Assembly: GCF_013744875.1 (NCBI RefSeq)
Contig: NZ_CP059399.1
Span: 4,960,001-5,024,000, forward strand
Direction: 5' to 3'
Source: Nocardia huaxiensis
Lineage (GTDB): Bacteria; Actinomycetota; Actinomycetes; Mycobacteriales; Mycobacteriaceae
DNA length: 64,000 nucleotides
Positions 34,102 to 43,450 of the stretch are shown in pieces. Within the stretch, counting starts at the first letter, position 1. The number at the start of each line of letters is the position of its first letter. The translations under genes were made by a program, and so were the position numbers. The notes beneath the pieces are model-generated. The model was not told where the DNA came from and made no database searches. It was given only the letters and a program-made list of their open reading frames with translations.

Positions 34102-35192
34102 TCGCAGTCGACGAGCTCGTAGCGGCCGCGGCATCGGAGGGGGCGCGGTGGGACCACGACGGCCTGCCCGACGAGATGATCACGCTCGCCGCCGCGAAGG
34201 GCGTACTCGGTGCGGACCGGCCCGCGACATTCGGTGGCGCGGGACTGGATTCGCGCGAACTCGGGGAATTGGCCGCGACGCTCGGGCACGCGTGCACCAG
34301 CTTGCGGTCGTTGCTGACAGTGCACGGAATGGTTGCCGCGGCGGTGGACCGATGGGGTACGGCCGCACAGCGGCGGCAGTGGCTGCCCCGGCTCGCCACC
34401 GGGGAACTCGTCGGGGCGCTGGCGGCGACCGAGGCCGGGGCCGGAACCGAACTGTCCGCTGTCGCCACGACTTTCGCGCCGGACGGGAATGACGTCCTGG
34501 TCTCCGGCACCAAGCTGTGGGTGACCTTCGGCCAGCGGGCGGATGTGTTCCTCGTGCTCGGCAGGGAGCCACGCGGACTGTGCGCCGCCCTGGTGGACCG
34601 CGACCGTCCCGGCGTGACCGTGGCCCCGGCCGAAAGCGGGCTGGGCCTGCGCGGCACGCGTTTGGCGACCATCGGTTTCGACCGCGTGCGCATCCCCGCC
34701 ACCCAGTTGATCGCACCGCCGGGATTCGGGCTCTCCCATGTCATCGGCACCGCACTGGATCACGGCCGCTACACCGTGGCCTGGGGCTGCGTCGGGCTCG
34801 CCCGCGCGTGCCTGGACGACGCGGCCGCCCATGCCGCGGCCCGCGTCCAGGGTGACACCGCCCTGTCCGGCCATCAGCTGGTCCGCGCCGCGCTTGGCCG
34901 CAGCTGGGCGGAAGTCGAAGGCGCACAAGCACTCTGCGCACGTGCGGCCGACACCCGCGGTGCCGGATCGCCCGAGGCGCTGATCGCCACCATCGCCGCC
35001 AAATACGCCGCGGCCGGTGTCGCCGCCACGGTGAGCGAACGCGCCGTGCAGATACTCGGCGCGGCCGGGTGCGCACCGGACAGCCGGATCGGGCGGTTCT
35101 ATCGCGACGCCAAAGTCATGCAAATCATCGAGGGAGCACAGGAGGTCGCCGAGGTGACCATGGGAGAGCACGTTTTGCGAGGTGCGCGGTGA
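34098..35192 (+). CDS. Acyl-CoA dehydrogenase family protein (FkbI-like)
   Basis: A 364-residue flavin-dependent acyl-CoA dehydrogenase fold. The GTG start lies in a GTGA overlap with the ACP gene. Typical motifs are GALAATEAGAGTE (flavin/substrate loop), VSGTKLWVTFG and, near the end, IIEGAQEVAE with the conserved Glu. In the hydroxymalonyl pathway the homologue oxidises the C3 aldehyde of an ACP-bound intermediate to a carboxylate. Adjacent genes for ACP, FkbH and hydroxyacyl dehydrogenase support that role. Confidence 0.87.
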   Translation: MIAVDELVAAAASEGARWDHDGLPDEMITLAAAKGVLGADRPATFGGAGLDSRELGELAATLGHACTSLRSLLTVHGMVAAAVDRWGTAAQRRQWLPRLATGELVGALAATEAGAGTELSAVATTFAPDGNDVLVSGTKLWVTFGQRADVFLVLGREPRGLCAALVDRDRPGVTVAPAESGLGLRGTRLATIGFDRVRIPATQLIAPPGFGLSHVIGTALDHGRYTVAWGCVGLARACLDDAAAHAAARVQGDTALSGHQLVRAALGRSWAEVEGAQALCARAADTRGAGSPEALIATIAAKYAAAGVAATVSERAVQILGAAGCAPDSRIGRFYRDAKVMQIIEGAQEVAEVTMGEHVLRGAR

Positions 35193-36169
35193 GCGAACGC
35201 GTACTCCTGGGTCCGGTCGCCACCTGGTTCCCGGACACCACCGCCGAAGTCGCCACCCTGGCGGAACTGGACGCCCTCCCCGCGAATCGACGGGAACACG
35301 CCCTGGCCCTGGGCATCGACACGGTGCGCACCGCCGACACCATGGCCGAGGTCGACCTGGCCGCCGAGGCGGCGCTGCGGGCACTGGACGAGGCCGGGCT
35401 CGCTGCCACCGATCTGGACGCGTTGGTCCTGGTGACCGGCCGGGCACCGCAGTACCTGCTGGCCTCGGAAGCGACCCGGCTGCAACACCGGCTGGGCGCG
35501 AGCCGCGCCTTCACCACGGCGGCCGGGGATCTGGGCTGTGTATCCGTCTCCGCCGCAATGACTCTCGCCGCGAGCCTGCTGCGCGGTGATCCGCACTGCC
35601 GCACCGTCCTGCTGGTCACAGCGGCGAAGACGCCCACCCGCACCAGGTATCGCGCACCCATGACCCTGCTCGGCGACGGCGCGGCGGCCGTGCTGATGAC
35701 GACCTCCGGCCCCGGCCGCTGGGAGTTCGTCGACCAGATCGTCCGCAGCGAGGGCAAATACGCGGATCTGTTCCGCATCGACTACCGCGATGTCGGCTCG
35801 CAGGACTGGATCGAAGCGTGCGCGGACGAAGCCACCTACTCGTTCCGGCTCGCGGTCGAGAGCAAGAAGCGCTTCGACGCCATCATTCCGGAACTGCTGC
35901 GACGGAACGGAATTCGGGACGATCAGGTGGGTCCGATGCTCATGCAGAATCTTTCGGCGGGCGCGTTCGCCTTCTGGGAGGAAGCCCTCGACCGCCCCGT
36001 CGACAAGGCTTGCCGAAGCAATCTGGCCGCCTACGGCCATCTCGGTTCGATGGACATGCTGCTCAATCTCGAGTCGGTCGCCGCCACCCGCGCGAGTGGC
36101 GAATACGCGCTCCTGTTGAACAGCAGCCCGGTCGCCGCCTGGAGCGCCGGCCTGCTACGGAGGATCTGA
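35189..36169 (+). CDS. KAS III-like protein with altered active site
   Basis: A 326-residue FabH/KAS III-fold protein. The nucleophile Cys117 is present (AAGDLGCVSVS). The His of the KAS III triad is replaced: the HQAN position reads MQNL (Gln253), and the Asn position holds His284 (YGHLGSMD), with Asp289 five residues later. Decarboxylating KAS III enzymes need the His/Asn pair, so this one is more probably an acyltransferase, as known for KAS III-like enzymes such as CerJ. It could shuttle the extender or another acyl group onto or off the assembly line. GTGA overlap upstream and TGATG overlap with the FkbH gene. Confidence 0.82.
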   Translation: MSERVLLGPVATWFPDTTAEVATLAELDALPANRREHALALGIDTVRTADTMAEVDLAAEAALRALDEAGLAATDLDALVLVTGRAPQYLLASEATRLQHRLGASRAFTTAAGDLGCVSVSAAMTLAASLLRGDPHCRTVLLVTAAKTPTRTRYRAPMTLLGDGAAAVLMTTSGPGRWEFVDQIVRSEGKYADLFRIDYRDVGSQDWIEACADEATYSFRLAVESKKRFDAIIPELLRRNGIRDDQVGPMLMQNLSAGAFAFWEEALDRPVDKACRSNLAAYGHLGSMDMLLNLESVAATRASGEYALLLNSSPVAAWSAGLLRRI

Positions 36170-37194
36170 TGGCGACGACAGTGAAATGCCTGGTCTGGGA
36201 CCTCGACGACACGGTGTGGCCGGGCGTGGTCCTGGAATCCGACGGCGGTGCGCCGAAACCCGAAGCCCTGCACGCGATCCGGACCCTGGACGAGCGCGGC
36301 ATCCTGCACGCCGTGGCGAGCCGCGGCGAACCGGCCGCCGCCACAGCGCATCTGCGCGCGCACGATATCGAGGACATGTTCTCGGCCATCGAGATCAGCT
36401 GGGGCCCGAAGTCGGAAGCCGTCCGGCGGATCGCCGAAGCCCTGAACATCGGCCACGACACCATTGCCTTCGTCGACAACGACCCGGTCGAGCTGGCCGA
36501 GGTGGCCGCCGCCCTCCCGGAGGTTCGCTGCTATCCGGCCGACCGGATCGCCGAACTCCCCGGCCTGCCCGAATTCACGCCCGCCACAGCGACATCCGAG
36601 GCCCGCGGACGCCGATCGCTGTACCGGGCGGAGCGCGAGCGGCAAGCCTCCCAGGCCGAATTCGCCGGCTCGGACGCGGATTTCCTGGCCTCCCTCGATC
36701 TGGTCATGACCGTGCGCGAGGCCGGCGAGGCGGATCTGCTGCGCGCGCACGAGCTGACCGAGCGCACCCACCAGCTCAACACCACCGGTGTCACCTTCGA
36801 TCTCGGCGAACTGCGCGCCCTGTGCGCCTCCCCCGATCACGAGGTGCTGGTCGCCTCCCTGACCGACCGCTTCGGCGGCTACGGCACGATCGGGCTGGCG
36901 GTGACCGAACGACGCGGCCCCGATGCGGTGCTGCTCCTGCTGCTCATGTCCTGCCGCGTCATGTCCCGTGGCGTCGGCACGGCGCTCATCGCCGAGGTGG
37001 TGCGCCGCGCACACGACGCGGGCCTGCGTCCGGCGGCGGAATTCGTTGCCACCCCGCTGAATCGGGTCATGCTGGTGACGCTGCGCTTCGCGGGGTTCGA
37101 GGTGGTCGACACCGACGGGGAGCGCATCCTGCTCGCCTGTTCGGTCCCGCCCGAGCACATCAGCGGCACCGGTCACGTCGAGGTGGTCCGGTGA
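36169..37194 (+). CDS. FkbH-like glyceryl transferase/phosphatase
   Basis: A 341-residue HAD-superfamily subclass IIIC protein. The N-terminal phosphatase motif is VWDLDDTVW (Asp11, Asp13), followed by FVDNDPVELAEV. The C-terminal half is GNAT-like and contains Cys262 in LMSCRVMSRGVG, the conserved acyl-carrying Cys of the family. FkbH enzymes take 1,3-bisphosphoglycerate, remove phosphate and load glycerate on a discrete ACP. This is the first step to hydroxymalonyl-ACP or to tetronates. The ATG overlaps the upstream stop by one base and GGAGG is close. Confidence 0.92.
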   Translation: MATTVKCLVWDLDDTVWPGVVLESDGGAPKPEALHAIRTLDERGILHAVASRGEPAAATAHLRAHDIEDMFSAIEISWGPKSEAVRRIAEALNIGHDTIAFVDNDPVELAEVAAALPEVRCYPADRIAELPGLPEFTPATATSEARGRRSLYRAERERQASQAEFAGSDADFLASLDLVMTVREAGEADLLRAHELTERTHQLNTTGVTFDLGELRALCASPDHEVLVASLTDRFGGYGTIGLAVTERRGPDAVLLLLLMSCRVMSRGVGTALIAEVVRRAHDAGLRPAAEFVATPLNRVMLVTLRFAGFEVVDTDGERILLACSVPPEHISGTGHVEVVR

Positions 37195-39038
37195 ACCACA
37201 CCGATCTGCTGAGCGGGCTGCTGCACCAGTTCGAGCGGGTGCCCGAGCGCACCGCGGTCGTAGTGGGGGAGCGGTCCCTCACTTACGGCGAACTCGACAC
37301 CGCGACACTGGCTCTCGCGCGTCGCCTGCTCGCGGCCGGGGTGCGACCCGGCCAGACGGTCGTCATCTTCCAGCAGCAGAACCTGGACAGCGTGATCGGC
37401 ATGCTCGCGGCCCTGCGCGCCGCCGCGGCCTGGAGCATCATCGAACCCGGGCACGGCGGCGAGCAGTCCCTGGCCGCGGTGCTCGAGACGCTGGACTGCG
37501 GCGCGGTGATCATCGACGGTGGTGATCCGCTCACGCCGGGCAGCGCGGCGGCGGCCCTGGCCGACGCGACGGGCGGCCCCGCACTGATCGACATTGCCGC
37601 ACAGGCGAATCCGCCTGAGCTCGCGCTGCCCGCCGCACCGCCCCTGCGGGCCCCGGCCTACGCGATCACCACCTCCGGCTCCACCGGCGTCCCGAAGGCC
37701 GTGGTCGTCTCCCGCGCGAACCTGGCCACCCTCATCGGTTCCCGCAACTACGCCTACACCGACGGTGAACTGGTCACCTTCTCGGCCATGCGGCTCATCT
37801 GGGACGGCTCCCTCATGGGTTTCGCCTGGGCGCTCGCGGTCGGCGGCACCAGCGTGCTGCCCGAGGCCCGGATGCTGCGCGATGTCGAGGCCGTCGCCGA
37901 ACTCGCTGGCCGCCACCAGGTTTCGCATCTGGTCGCGACACCGTCGTTCTATCGGCTGCTGCTGCCGCGACTGGCCGGGCTGCGGCCCACCCTGCGCCGC
38001 GTGACCCTGGGCGGTGAGGCGGTCTCGGTGCGCCTGGTGGAGGAACACCGTGAGGTGCTGCCCGCCGTGGCCCTGCACAATGAGTACGGCCCGACCGAAG
38101 CGACGGTCACCTGCATCCTGCACGTCGTCGCGGACACCCCGCGACAGATCGTGCCCATCGGCAAGCCGACCGAGGGCACCACCGCCCACATCCTGGACGA
38201 CACACTGCGGCCGGTCCGGCGCGGCACCCGCGGTGACCTGTATCTGGGCGGCGAGCAGATCGCCGACGGCTATGCGGCCCGGCCGGGCCTGACCGCGCTG
38301 CGATTCGTGGCCGATCCCTTCGCCACCGTGCCGGGCGCGCGCATGTATCGCACCGGCGACCTGGCCCGCATGGACGCCCACGGCGACATCGAATTCCACG
38401 GCCGCGCCGACAGTCAGGTGAAGGTGCGCGGCGTGCGCATCGAACGCGGCGCGGTGGAGGCGGTGCTGGAAGATCACCCCGCCGTGCGCGAGGCGGTGGT
38501 GCTGCCCGTCACCGATGTCGACGACACCGTGTACCTGGCCGCGTTCTGGGTGCCGATGGACGGCGGGACGGTCACGCCCGCGCCCAGCGTGCTGGCCGAG
38601 TTCTGCGGCGAACGGCTGGTGCCCGAGGCGGTTCCGGCGCGGTTCGTCACCCTCGACGCACTGCCGATCGCGGCGGGCAGCAGCAAACTGGACGAAGCCG
38701 CGCTGCGTGCGCTGCTGACCACAGCCACTGTGCGGCAGCCGATCTCGCGCGACGACTGGTCGGATCCGGAACGTGAAGTCGGCGACATCTGGTCCCAGGT
38801 GCTGCTGCACGACGAGTTCGACCGCGAGGACCGCTTCCTCGACGTGGGCGGCAACTCCCATCGCGTGGTCGCCCTGCACATGCGCCTGGAGGCGCGCTGG
38901 CCGGGAGCCATCTCGGTGGGCCTGCTGTTCGACCTGGACACCGTGGCCGCGCAGGCCGCCGCGCTGCCCGCCGACCCGGCGCACCCCGCCGAATCCGCGG
39001 ACAGCGCGCAGAGCATCCCCCTGGCATTCGAGGTGTGA
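37191..39038 (+). CDS. NRPS adenylation-PCP didomain
   Basis: A 615-residue A-PCP protein without a condensation domain. Core A motifs are present: [31 protein letters not shown], and a Lys in AGSSKLDE. The PCP Ser is Ser556 (VGGNSHR). The specificity positions, aligned by eye, read D-G-M-V-T-G-E-V-T-K, which I cannot match to a known amino acid; the A4 region (LIWDGSLMG) is atypical. As the only module without C it could load a starter or supply the acceptor for the free C domain at the end of the last NRPS. GTGA overlaps on both sides. Confidence 0.88.
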   Translation: MNHTDLLSGLLHQFERVPERTAVVVGERSLTYGELDTATLALARRLLAAGVRPGQTVVIFQQQNLDSVIGMLAALRAAAAWSIIEPGHGGEQSLAAVLETLDCGAVIIDGGDPLTPGSAAAALADATGGPALIDIAAQANPPELALPAAPPLRAPAYAITTSGSTGVPKAVVVSRANLATLIGSRNYAYTDGELVTFSAMRLIWDGSLMGFAWALAVGGTSVLPEARMLRDVEAVAELAGRHQVSHLVATPSFYRLLLPRLAGLRPTLRRVTLGGEAVSVRLVEEHREVLPAVALHNEYGPTEATVTCILHVVADTPRQIVPIGKPTEGTTAHILDDTLRPVRRGTRGDLYLGGEQIADGYAARPGLTALRFVADPFATVPGARMYRTGDLARMDAHGDIEFHGRADSQVKVRGVRIERGAVEAVLEDHPAVREAVVLPVTDVDDTVYLAAFWVPMDGGTVTPAPSVLAEFCGERLVPEAVPARFVTLDALPIAAGSSKLDEAALRALLTTATVRQPISRDDWSDPEREVGDIWSQVLLHDEFDREDRFLDVGGNSHRVVALHMRLEARWPGAISVGLLFDLDTVAAQAAALPADPAHPAESADSAQSIPLAFEV

Positions 39039-42000
39039 AGGACATCGTGACCGCACCAGCACTACGCGACGACGACATCGCCGTCATCGGCATCGGCGCG
39101 CGCTTTCCCGACGCGGCGAACCTGGACGAGTTCCGCGAGAACCTCGCCGCCGGACGGGATTCCATCGGGCCCATGCCGGAGTCCCGGGCCGAGGCCACCG
39201 CCCTCGATCGGCGGCTGGACTACCTGCCCATGGGGCATCTCACCGATATCCACAGTTTCGACTACGCCTTCTTCGGACTGTCCAAACGCGAAGCGTCGCT
39301 GATGGATCCGCAGCAGCGGATCGCCCTCGAACTGGCGCACCGGGCGATCGAGGACGCCGGATACGCGCCGGCGACCCTGCGCGCGGCGACCACCGCGGTG
39401 GTGTTCAGCGCACCCATGCCCACCTATCACGCCATGGCGGTGGATCCGGGGCCGCTGGCCATGCTGGGCAATCTGCCCTTCGGCGTACCAGCGCGCATCG
39501 CGCACCTGCTGGGACTGGACGGGCCGTGCTACGCCATCGACAGCGGCTGCAATGCCTCGCTCGTCGCCGTGCATCACGCCTGCCGCGAATTGCGCGGCGG
39601 TGACGCGGATTACGCGGTGGCCGGGGGAGTCAGCGTGCGCGCCAACGGTTCTCCGGCGTGGGCGATGAACACCATGACCGAGATCGCCTCACCCGGCAGT
39701 CAGGTCCGCGCCTTCGATGCCGACGCCGACGGGACGGTGCCCGGTGAGGGCGGTGCGGTGCTGCTGCTCACGACGGTGGCGCGGGCGCGTGCCGACCGCG
39801 CGCCGGTGTATGCCGTCATCCGGGGTACGGCGGTGCTGCACAACGGGCATTCTGCGGTCACCATCAGTACCCCCAGCGCCGCGGCGCAGGCGAAGGTCAT
39901 CGCGCGGGCCTGGCGCAATGCGGGGGCGGACCCTCGCCAGGCCGGATATCTCGAGGCGCACGGGTCCGCGACCCGGCTCGGCGACGCCGTCGAGCTCGAG
40001 GGGCTGCGCGCCGCGTTCGCCGGGCGCGGTGCGGCCCTGCCCATCGGGTCGGTGAAGACCAATATCGGGCATCTGGATCACGCCGCCGGCGTCGCGGGCC
40101 TGGTGAAGGCGGTGCTGTCGGTGTCGGACGGAATGCTGTACCCCTCACTGCATTTCGAACGTCCCACCGGCGACCTCGACCTGGCGGCCGCCGGTATCGA
40201 GGTGGTGACTCGCGGGCGTGCGTGGGACAGCGACGGCCCGCGCCTGGCGGGTGTGAGTTCGTACAGTCTGGGCGGGGCCAATGCCCACGCCGTCGTGCAG
40301 CAGGCGACCGCGCGTCGCGGCCTGGTGCGGGTGGCGGGCGAGCCCCGTCTGATCGGCCTGTCGGCGCGAACCCCGGCCGCGCTCGCGCAACTGTGCCGTG
40401 AGCTCGCCGGGAATGTGCGGGGGCGCGCACTCGATATCGCCGATGCCGCATTCACGCTCAATCGGGGCCGGGCGCACTTCGGTCACCGTGTCGCGGTGGT
40501 CGCCACCAGCGCGGCGGACCTTGCCGAGGTGCTCGAAAAGCGCATTGCCGGAATCGATCCGGATCGCAAACGGTCCGAGGCTCCGCGCGTGGCGCTGTTG
40601 CTCTCACCCGGCTCGCCGGACGCATCCGAGACCGTCACCCCGGCAATGTTCTCCTCCAGCATGATTCCCGCCGATCAGATTCGGCTGACCCTGCCCGAGC
40701 AATTGCCCGCGACCGGGCGCACCGCGCAGGTGCTGCGGGAGCAGATCGCGATCCATGACCGATTGCGGGCCTGCGGAATCACATTCGCCGCCATCCTCAG
40801 TGCGGGGGCGTCGAAATACGCGGCCCGCTACCTGCTCGGCGCTACGGCGCGCGTCGACGCCCGCGAACTGGCCGACGCGGCGGCGAATCCGACCATGGAT
40901 CGGTCCCGGCTGCTCGCTGCGGCGCAGACGCTGCTGGCCGACGGTCCCGTGGTGTTCGTGGATCCGACCGAGGGCGGCGCGCTGGGGCGGGCGCTCGCCG
41001 AGGATCTCGCGGGCCGGGCGGACGCGCAGATCCTCGCCGTCGCCCCGGAATCATGTGCCGCGCTGGAACTTCTGGGGCAGCTGTACGAGTGCGGCGTCGA
41101 AATCGACTGGGCGCAGGTCCATGGCGAGGAAGGCGCGCGCGTGCGGCTGCCGGGCCATCCGCTGCTCGGTACCCGGTGCTGGGTCGAGCTGCCCGGCTCA
41201 CATCGGTCCGCCGAGCCCGCGGCACCGGTGCCACCCGCCGTGTCCGAACAACCGGCCGTCACGATGCCCGCCGATGCGACCGCCTGGCTCAGCGGTGTCC
41301 TGCGCGATCTGCTGCACTCGGAGACCGACATCGGCCCGGACGACGACTATTTCGATGTCGGCGGCAATTCGATCATCGCCGTGCAGCTGGTCGAGCGGGT
41401 GGAGGAGGCGTTCGGCTTCCGGCCGAAACTCCTCGATGTCTACGAGCGGCCCACCGTCGCCGAATTCGCCGCACTGCTGCGCGAGCGGGCCCGCCCCGCG
41501 GCCCCGCAGACGCATCCGGCGGCCCGTGGCCTGCCACCCATTACGCGCACCGATGAGCTCGTCATGTCGCCCGGCCAGGAACGCATGTGGTTCCACCACC
41601 AGCTCGTGCCGGACACCACGCTCTACAACTATCCGGTCGTCAATGTCCTGCGCGGGCCCATCGACGTCGACGCGGTGAAGGGCACCTTCGAGGACTTCGC
41701 CGAACGTCATGAACCCCTGCGCTACAACCTGATCGAGGAGAACGGGCTCCCGGCGGTGCGGGTGCGGCCCGCGCTCGGCGAGTTCTTCCGGATCGTCGAC
41801 GTGTCGGGGAAATCCGATGCGATGGCCATTGCGCGCGAGCTCATCCAGGAGAACGCGGTCCGGCCCTTCGATCTCGCCCGCGACCCGATGTTGCGCGTCC
41901 TGGTGGTGACGCTGAGCCCGGAAACGCATGTGCTGCAGGTGGTGTGCCACCACTGCGTCACCGACGGCCAGACGCCGGGCATCCTGGCCCGCGAGATTCC

Positions 42001-43450
42001 GGTGCTCTATGCCGCCCGGCAGCAGGGGCGCACCGCCGAGCTGGAACCGCTGCCGATCCGGTACCGCGACTACGCGCGCTGGCATCGGGAACTGCTCGGC
42101 TCGGGCGCGCTCGACCACGAGCTCGACTACTGGGTGCACGTGCTGCGTGATGCCCCGAAACTGCGGCTGCCCACCGACTTTCCGCGTCCGGCGCGCAAGA
42201 CCTTCGCCGGTGAGCTGGAACCGTTCACGGTGCCCGCGAGCCTGCTGGCCGCGGCCCGGCGGGTGGCCAAGCGGGAATCGGTGTCGCTGTTCGTGGTCAT
42301 GCTGGCGGCGTTCTATGTGCTGCTCGCACGGCGCAGCGGGCAGCGGGATCTGGTGATCGGCACGCCGACCACCGGTCGCACGCGACGCGAGCTGGAGGGG
42401 CTGATCGGGTTCTTCAACAGCACCGTCGCCCTGCGCGCCAACCTCTCCGGTCCCGCCACCCTGGCCGATGTGCTCGAGCGGGTGCGCGGAATCGTGCTGG
42501 GCGCGTTGGAGAATCAGGAGATTCCGTTCGAGCGGGTCGTGCACGCGCTCGACGATCAGCGCGATCTGTCCCGCACGCCGCTGTTCGATGTGCTGTACGT
42601 GCATCAGGACCTCACCAGCACCGGGGCCGCCAATCCGCTCAGCGGCGGGGAAACCGAGTTCTTCGACCTCGAACACTCGATTCAGAACGCGTTCGGCGGA
42701 TTGCCGCCCGGCACCGCGAAATTCGATCTCAGCCTGATCACCTACGACCGCAGCGACGATCACGACATGCTGGCGTGTTTCGAGTACAGCACGGAGCTGT
42801 TCACGCAGCGCACCGCGGCGGGGTTCGCGGCGGCGTATCTGCAGATCCTCACCGAGGTCGTGGAATCGGCTCCGGATCGATCGATCGACGAACTGGTGCT
42901 TGCCGCGCCCGCGATCCCGGCGGTAGTGGAAGAGCCTGCGGCACTGGATATTCCGACCGACCGCCCGCGCGGATCGGGTTCGGCTGTGTACACGCCGGGA
43001 ACCGTGCGGGAGCGGGTCGATTCCGCCCCCGGGGATGCCGAGCTGCTCGCCGCGTGGGTGGCACTGCTGAGCTGGTACTCCGCCTCCGATGCGGTGACGG
43101 TGGGCTTGGCGAGCGGTGCGGCCCGTCTGGATCTTTCCGACGAACCCACCGGAGCCGAGCTGTTCCAGCGAAGCGCTGGGGCGCTGGGTGAATCGGCCGG
43201 ACCCGCCGGTCCGGGGGCCATTCGATTCGGTGACACCTCATCCAGCACAACGGAACTGGCTCTCCGCCGGGCCGCAACGGACCGCTCGGTGCTGGAACTC
43301 GTGTACGCCACAGAGCTTTTCGACGAAACGACCGCACAGCAGATGCTCACGGATCTGATCCTGCTGCTGCGCGGCCTGCGGGAGACACCCGATGAGCCGG
43401 TACCCGATATCGCGGTGCGCAGCATCGCCGACGCGGAGGTGACGCGATGA
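39035..43450 (+). CDS. Hybrid PKS-NRPS: KS-(vestigial AT)-ACP-C-(partial C)
   Basis: A 1471-residue protein. KS, residues 11-425: Cys172 (DSGCNAS), His309 (EAHGSA), His346 (NIGH), so condensation-competent. A KS-AT linker follows (~437-505). The AT remnant (~518-690) is about 120-130 residues shorter than a normal AT, and the GHSxGE nucleophile site reads SAGASK (589-594), with Ser replaced by Gly591. It is inactive. Carrier domain 745-820 with Ser779 (VGGNSI). C domain ~840-1280 with HHCVTDG from residue 972. Residues ~1300-1471 look like the C-terminal half of another C domain. GTG start in a GTGA overlap. Confidence 0.9.
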   Translation: MKDIVTAPALRDDDIAVIGIGARFPDAANLDEFRENLAAGRDSIGPMPESRAEATALDRRLDYLPMGHLTDIHSFDYAFFGLSKREASLMDPQQRIALELAHRAIEDAGYAPATLRAATTAVVFSAPMPTYHAMAVDPGPLAMLGNLPFGVPARIAHLLGLDGPCYAIDSGCNASLVAVHHACRELRGGDADYAVAGGVSVRANGSPAWAMNTMTEIASPGSQVRAFDADADGTVPGEGGAVLLLTTVARARADRAPVYAVIRGTAVLHNGHSAVTISTPSAAAQAKVIARAWRNAGADPRQAGYLEAHGSATRLGDAVELEGLRAAFAGRGAALPIGSVKTNIGHLDHAAGVAGLVKAVLSVSDGMLYPSLHFERPTGDLDLAAAGIEVVTRGRAWDSDGPRLAGVSSYSLGGANAHAVVQQATARRGLVRVAGEPRLIGLSARTPAALAQLCRELAGNVRGRALDIADAAFTLNRGRAHFGHRVAVVATSAADLAEVLEKRIAGIDPDRKRSEAPRVALLLSPGSPDASETVTPAMFSSSMIPADQIRLTLPEQLPATGRTAQVLREQIAIHDRLRACGITFAAILSAGASKYAARYLLGATARVDARELADAAANPTMDRSRLLAAAQTLLADGPVVFVDPTEGGALGRALAEDLAGRADAQILAVAPESCAALELLGQLYECGVEIDWAQVHGEEGARVRLPGHPLLGTRCWVELPGSHRSAEPAAPVPPAVSEQPAVTMPADATAWLSGVLRDLLHSETDIGPDDDYFDVGGNSIIAVQLVERVEEAFGFRPKLLDVYERPTVAEFAALLRERARPAAPQTHPAARGLPPITRTDELVMSPGQERMWFHHQLVPDTTLYNYPVVNVLRGPIDVDAVKGTFEDFAERHEPLRYNLIEENGLPAVRVRPALGEFFRIVDVSGKSDAMAIARELIQENAVRPFDLARDPMLRVLVVTLSPETHVLQVVCHHCVTDGQTPGILAREIPVLYAARQQGRTAELEPLPIRYRDYARWHRELLGSGALDHELDYWVHVLRDAPKLRLPTDFPRPARKTFAGELEPFTVPASLLAAARRVAKRESVSLFVVMLAAFYVLLARRSGQRDLVIGTPTTGRTRRELEGLIGFFNSTVALRANLSGPATLADVLERVRGIVLGALENQEIPFERVVHALDDQRDLSRTPLFDVLYVHQDLTSTGAANPLSGGETEFFDLEHSIQNAFGGLPPGTAKFDLSLITYDRSDDHDMLACFEYSTELFTQRTAAGFAAAYLQILTEVVESAPDRSIDELVLAAPAIPAVVEEPAALDIPTDRPRGSGSAVYTPGTVRERVDSAPGDAELLAAWVALLSWYSASDAVTVGLASGAARLDLSDEPTGAELFQRSAGALGESAGPAGPGAIRFGDTSSSTTELALRRAATDRSVLELVYATELFDETTAQQMLTDLILLLRGLRETPDEPVPDIAVRSIADAEVTR

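Noticed and set aside
33817..37194. Tetronate pathway reading of ACP + FkbH + KAS III-like
   Set aside because: Tetronate clusters share these three, but the acyl-CoA dehydrogenase and hydroxyacyl dehydrogenase point to a malonyl-type extender, and the KAS III active site is altered. It is kept as a secondary possibility only.
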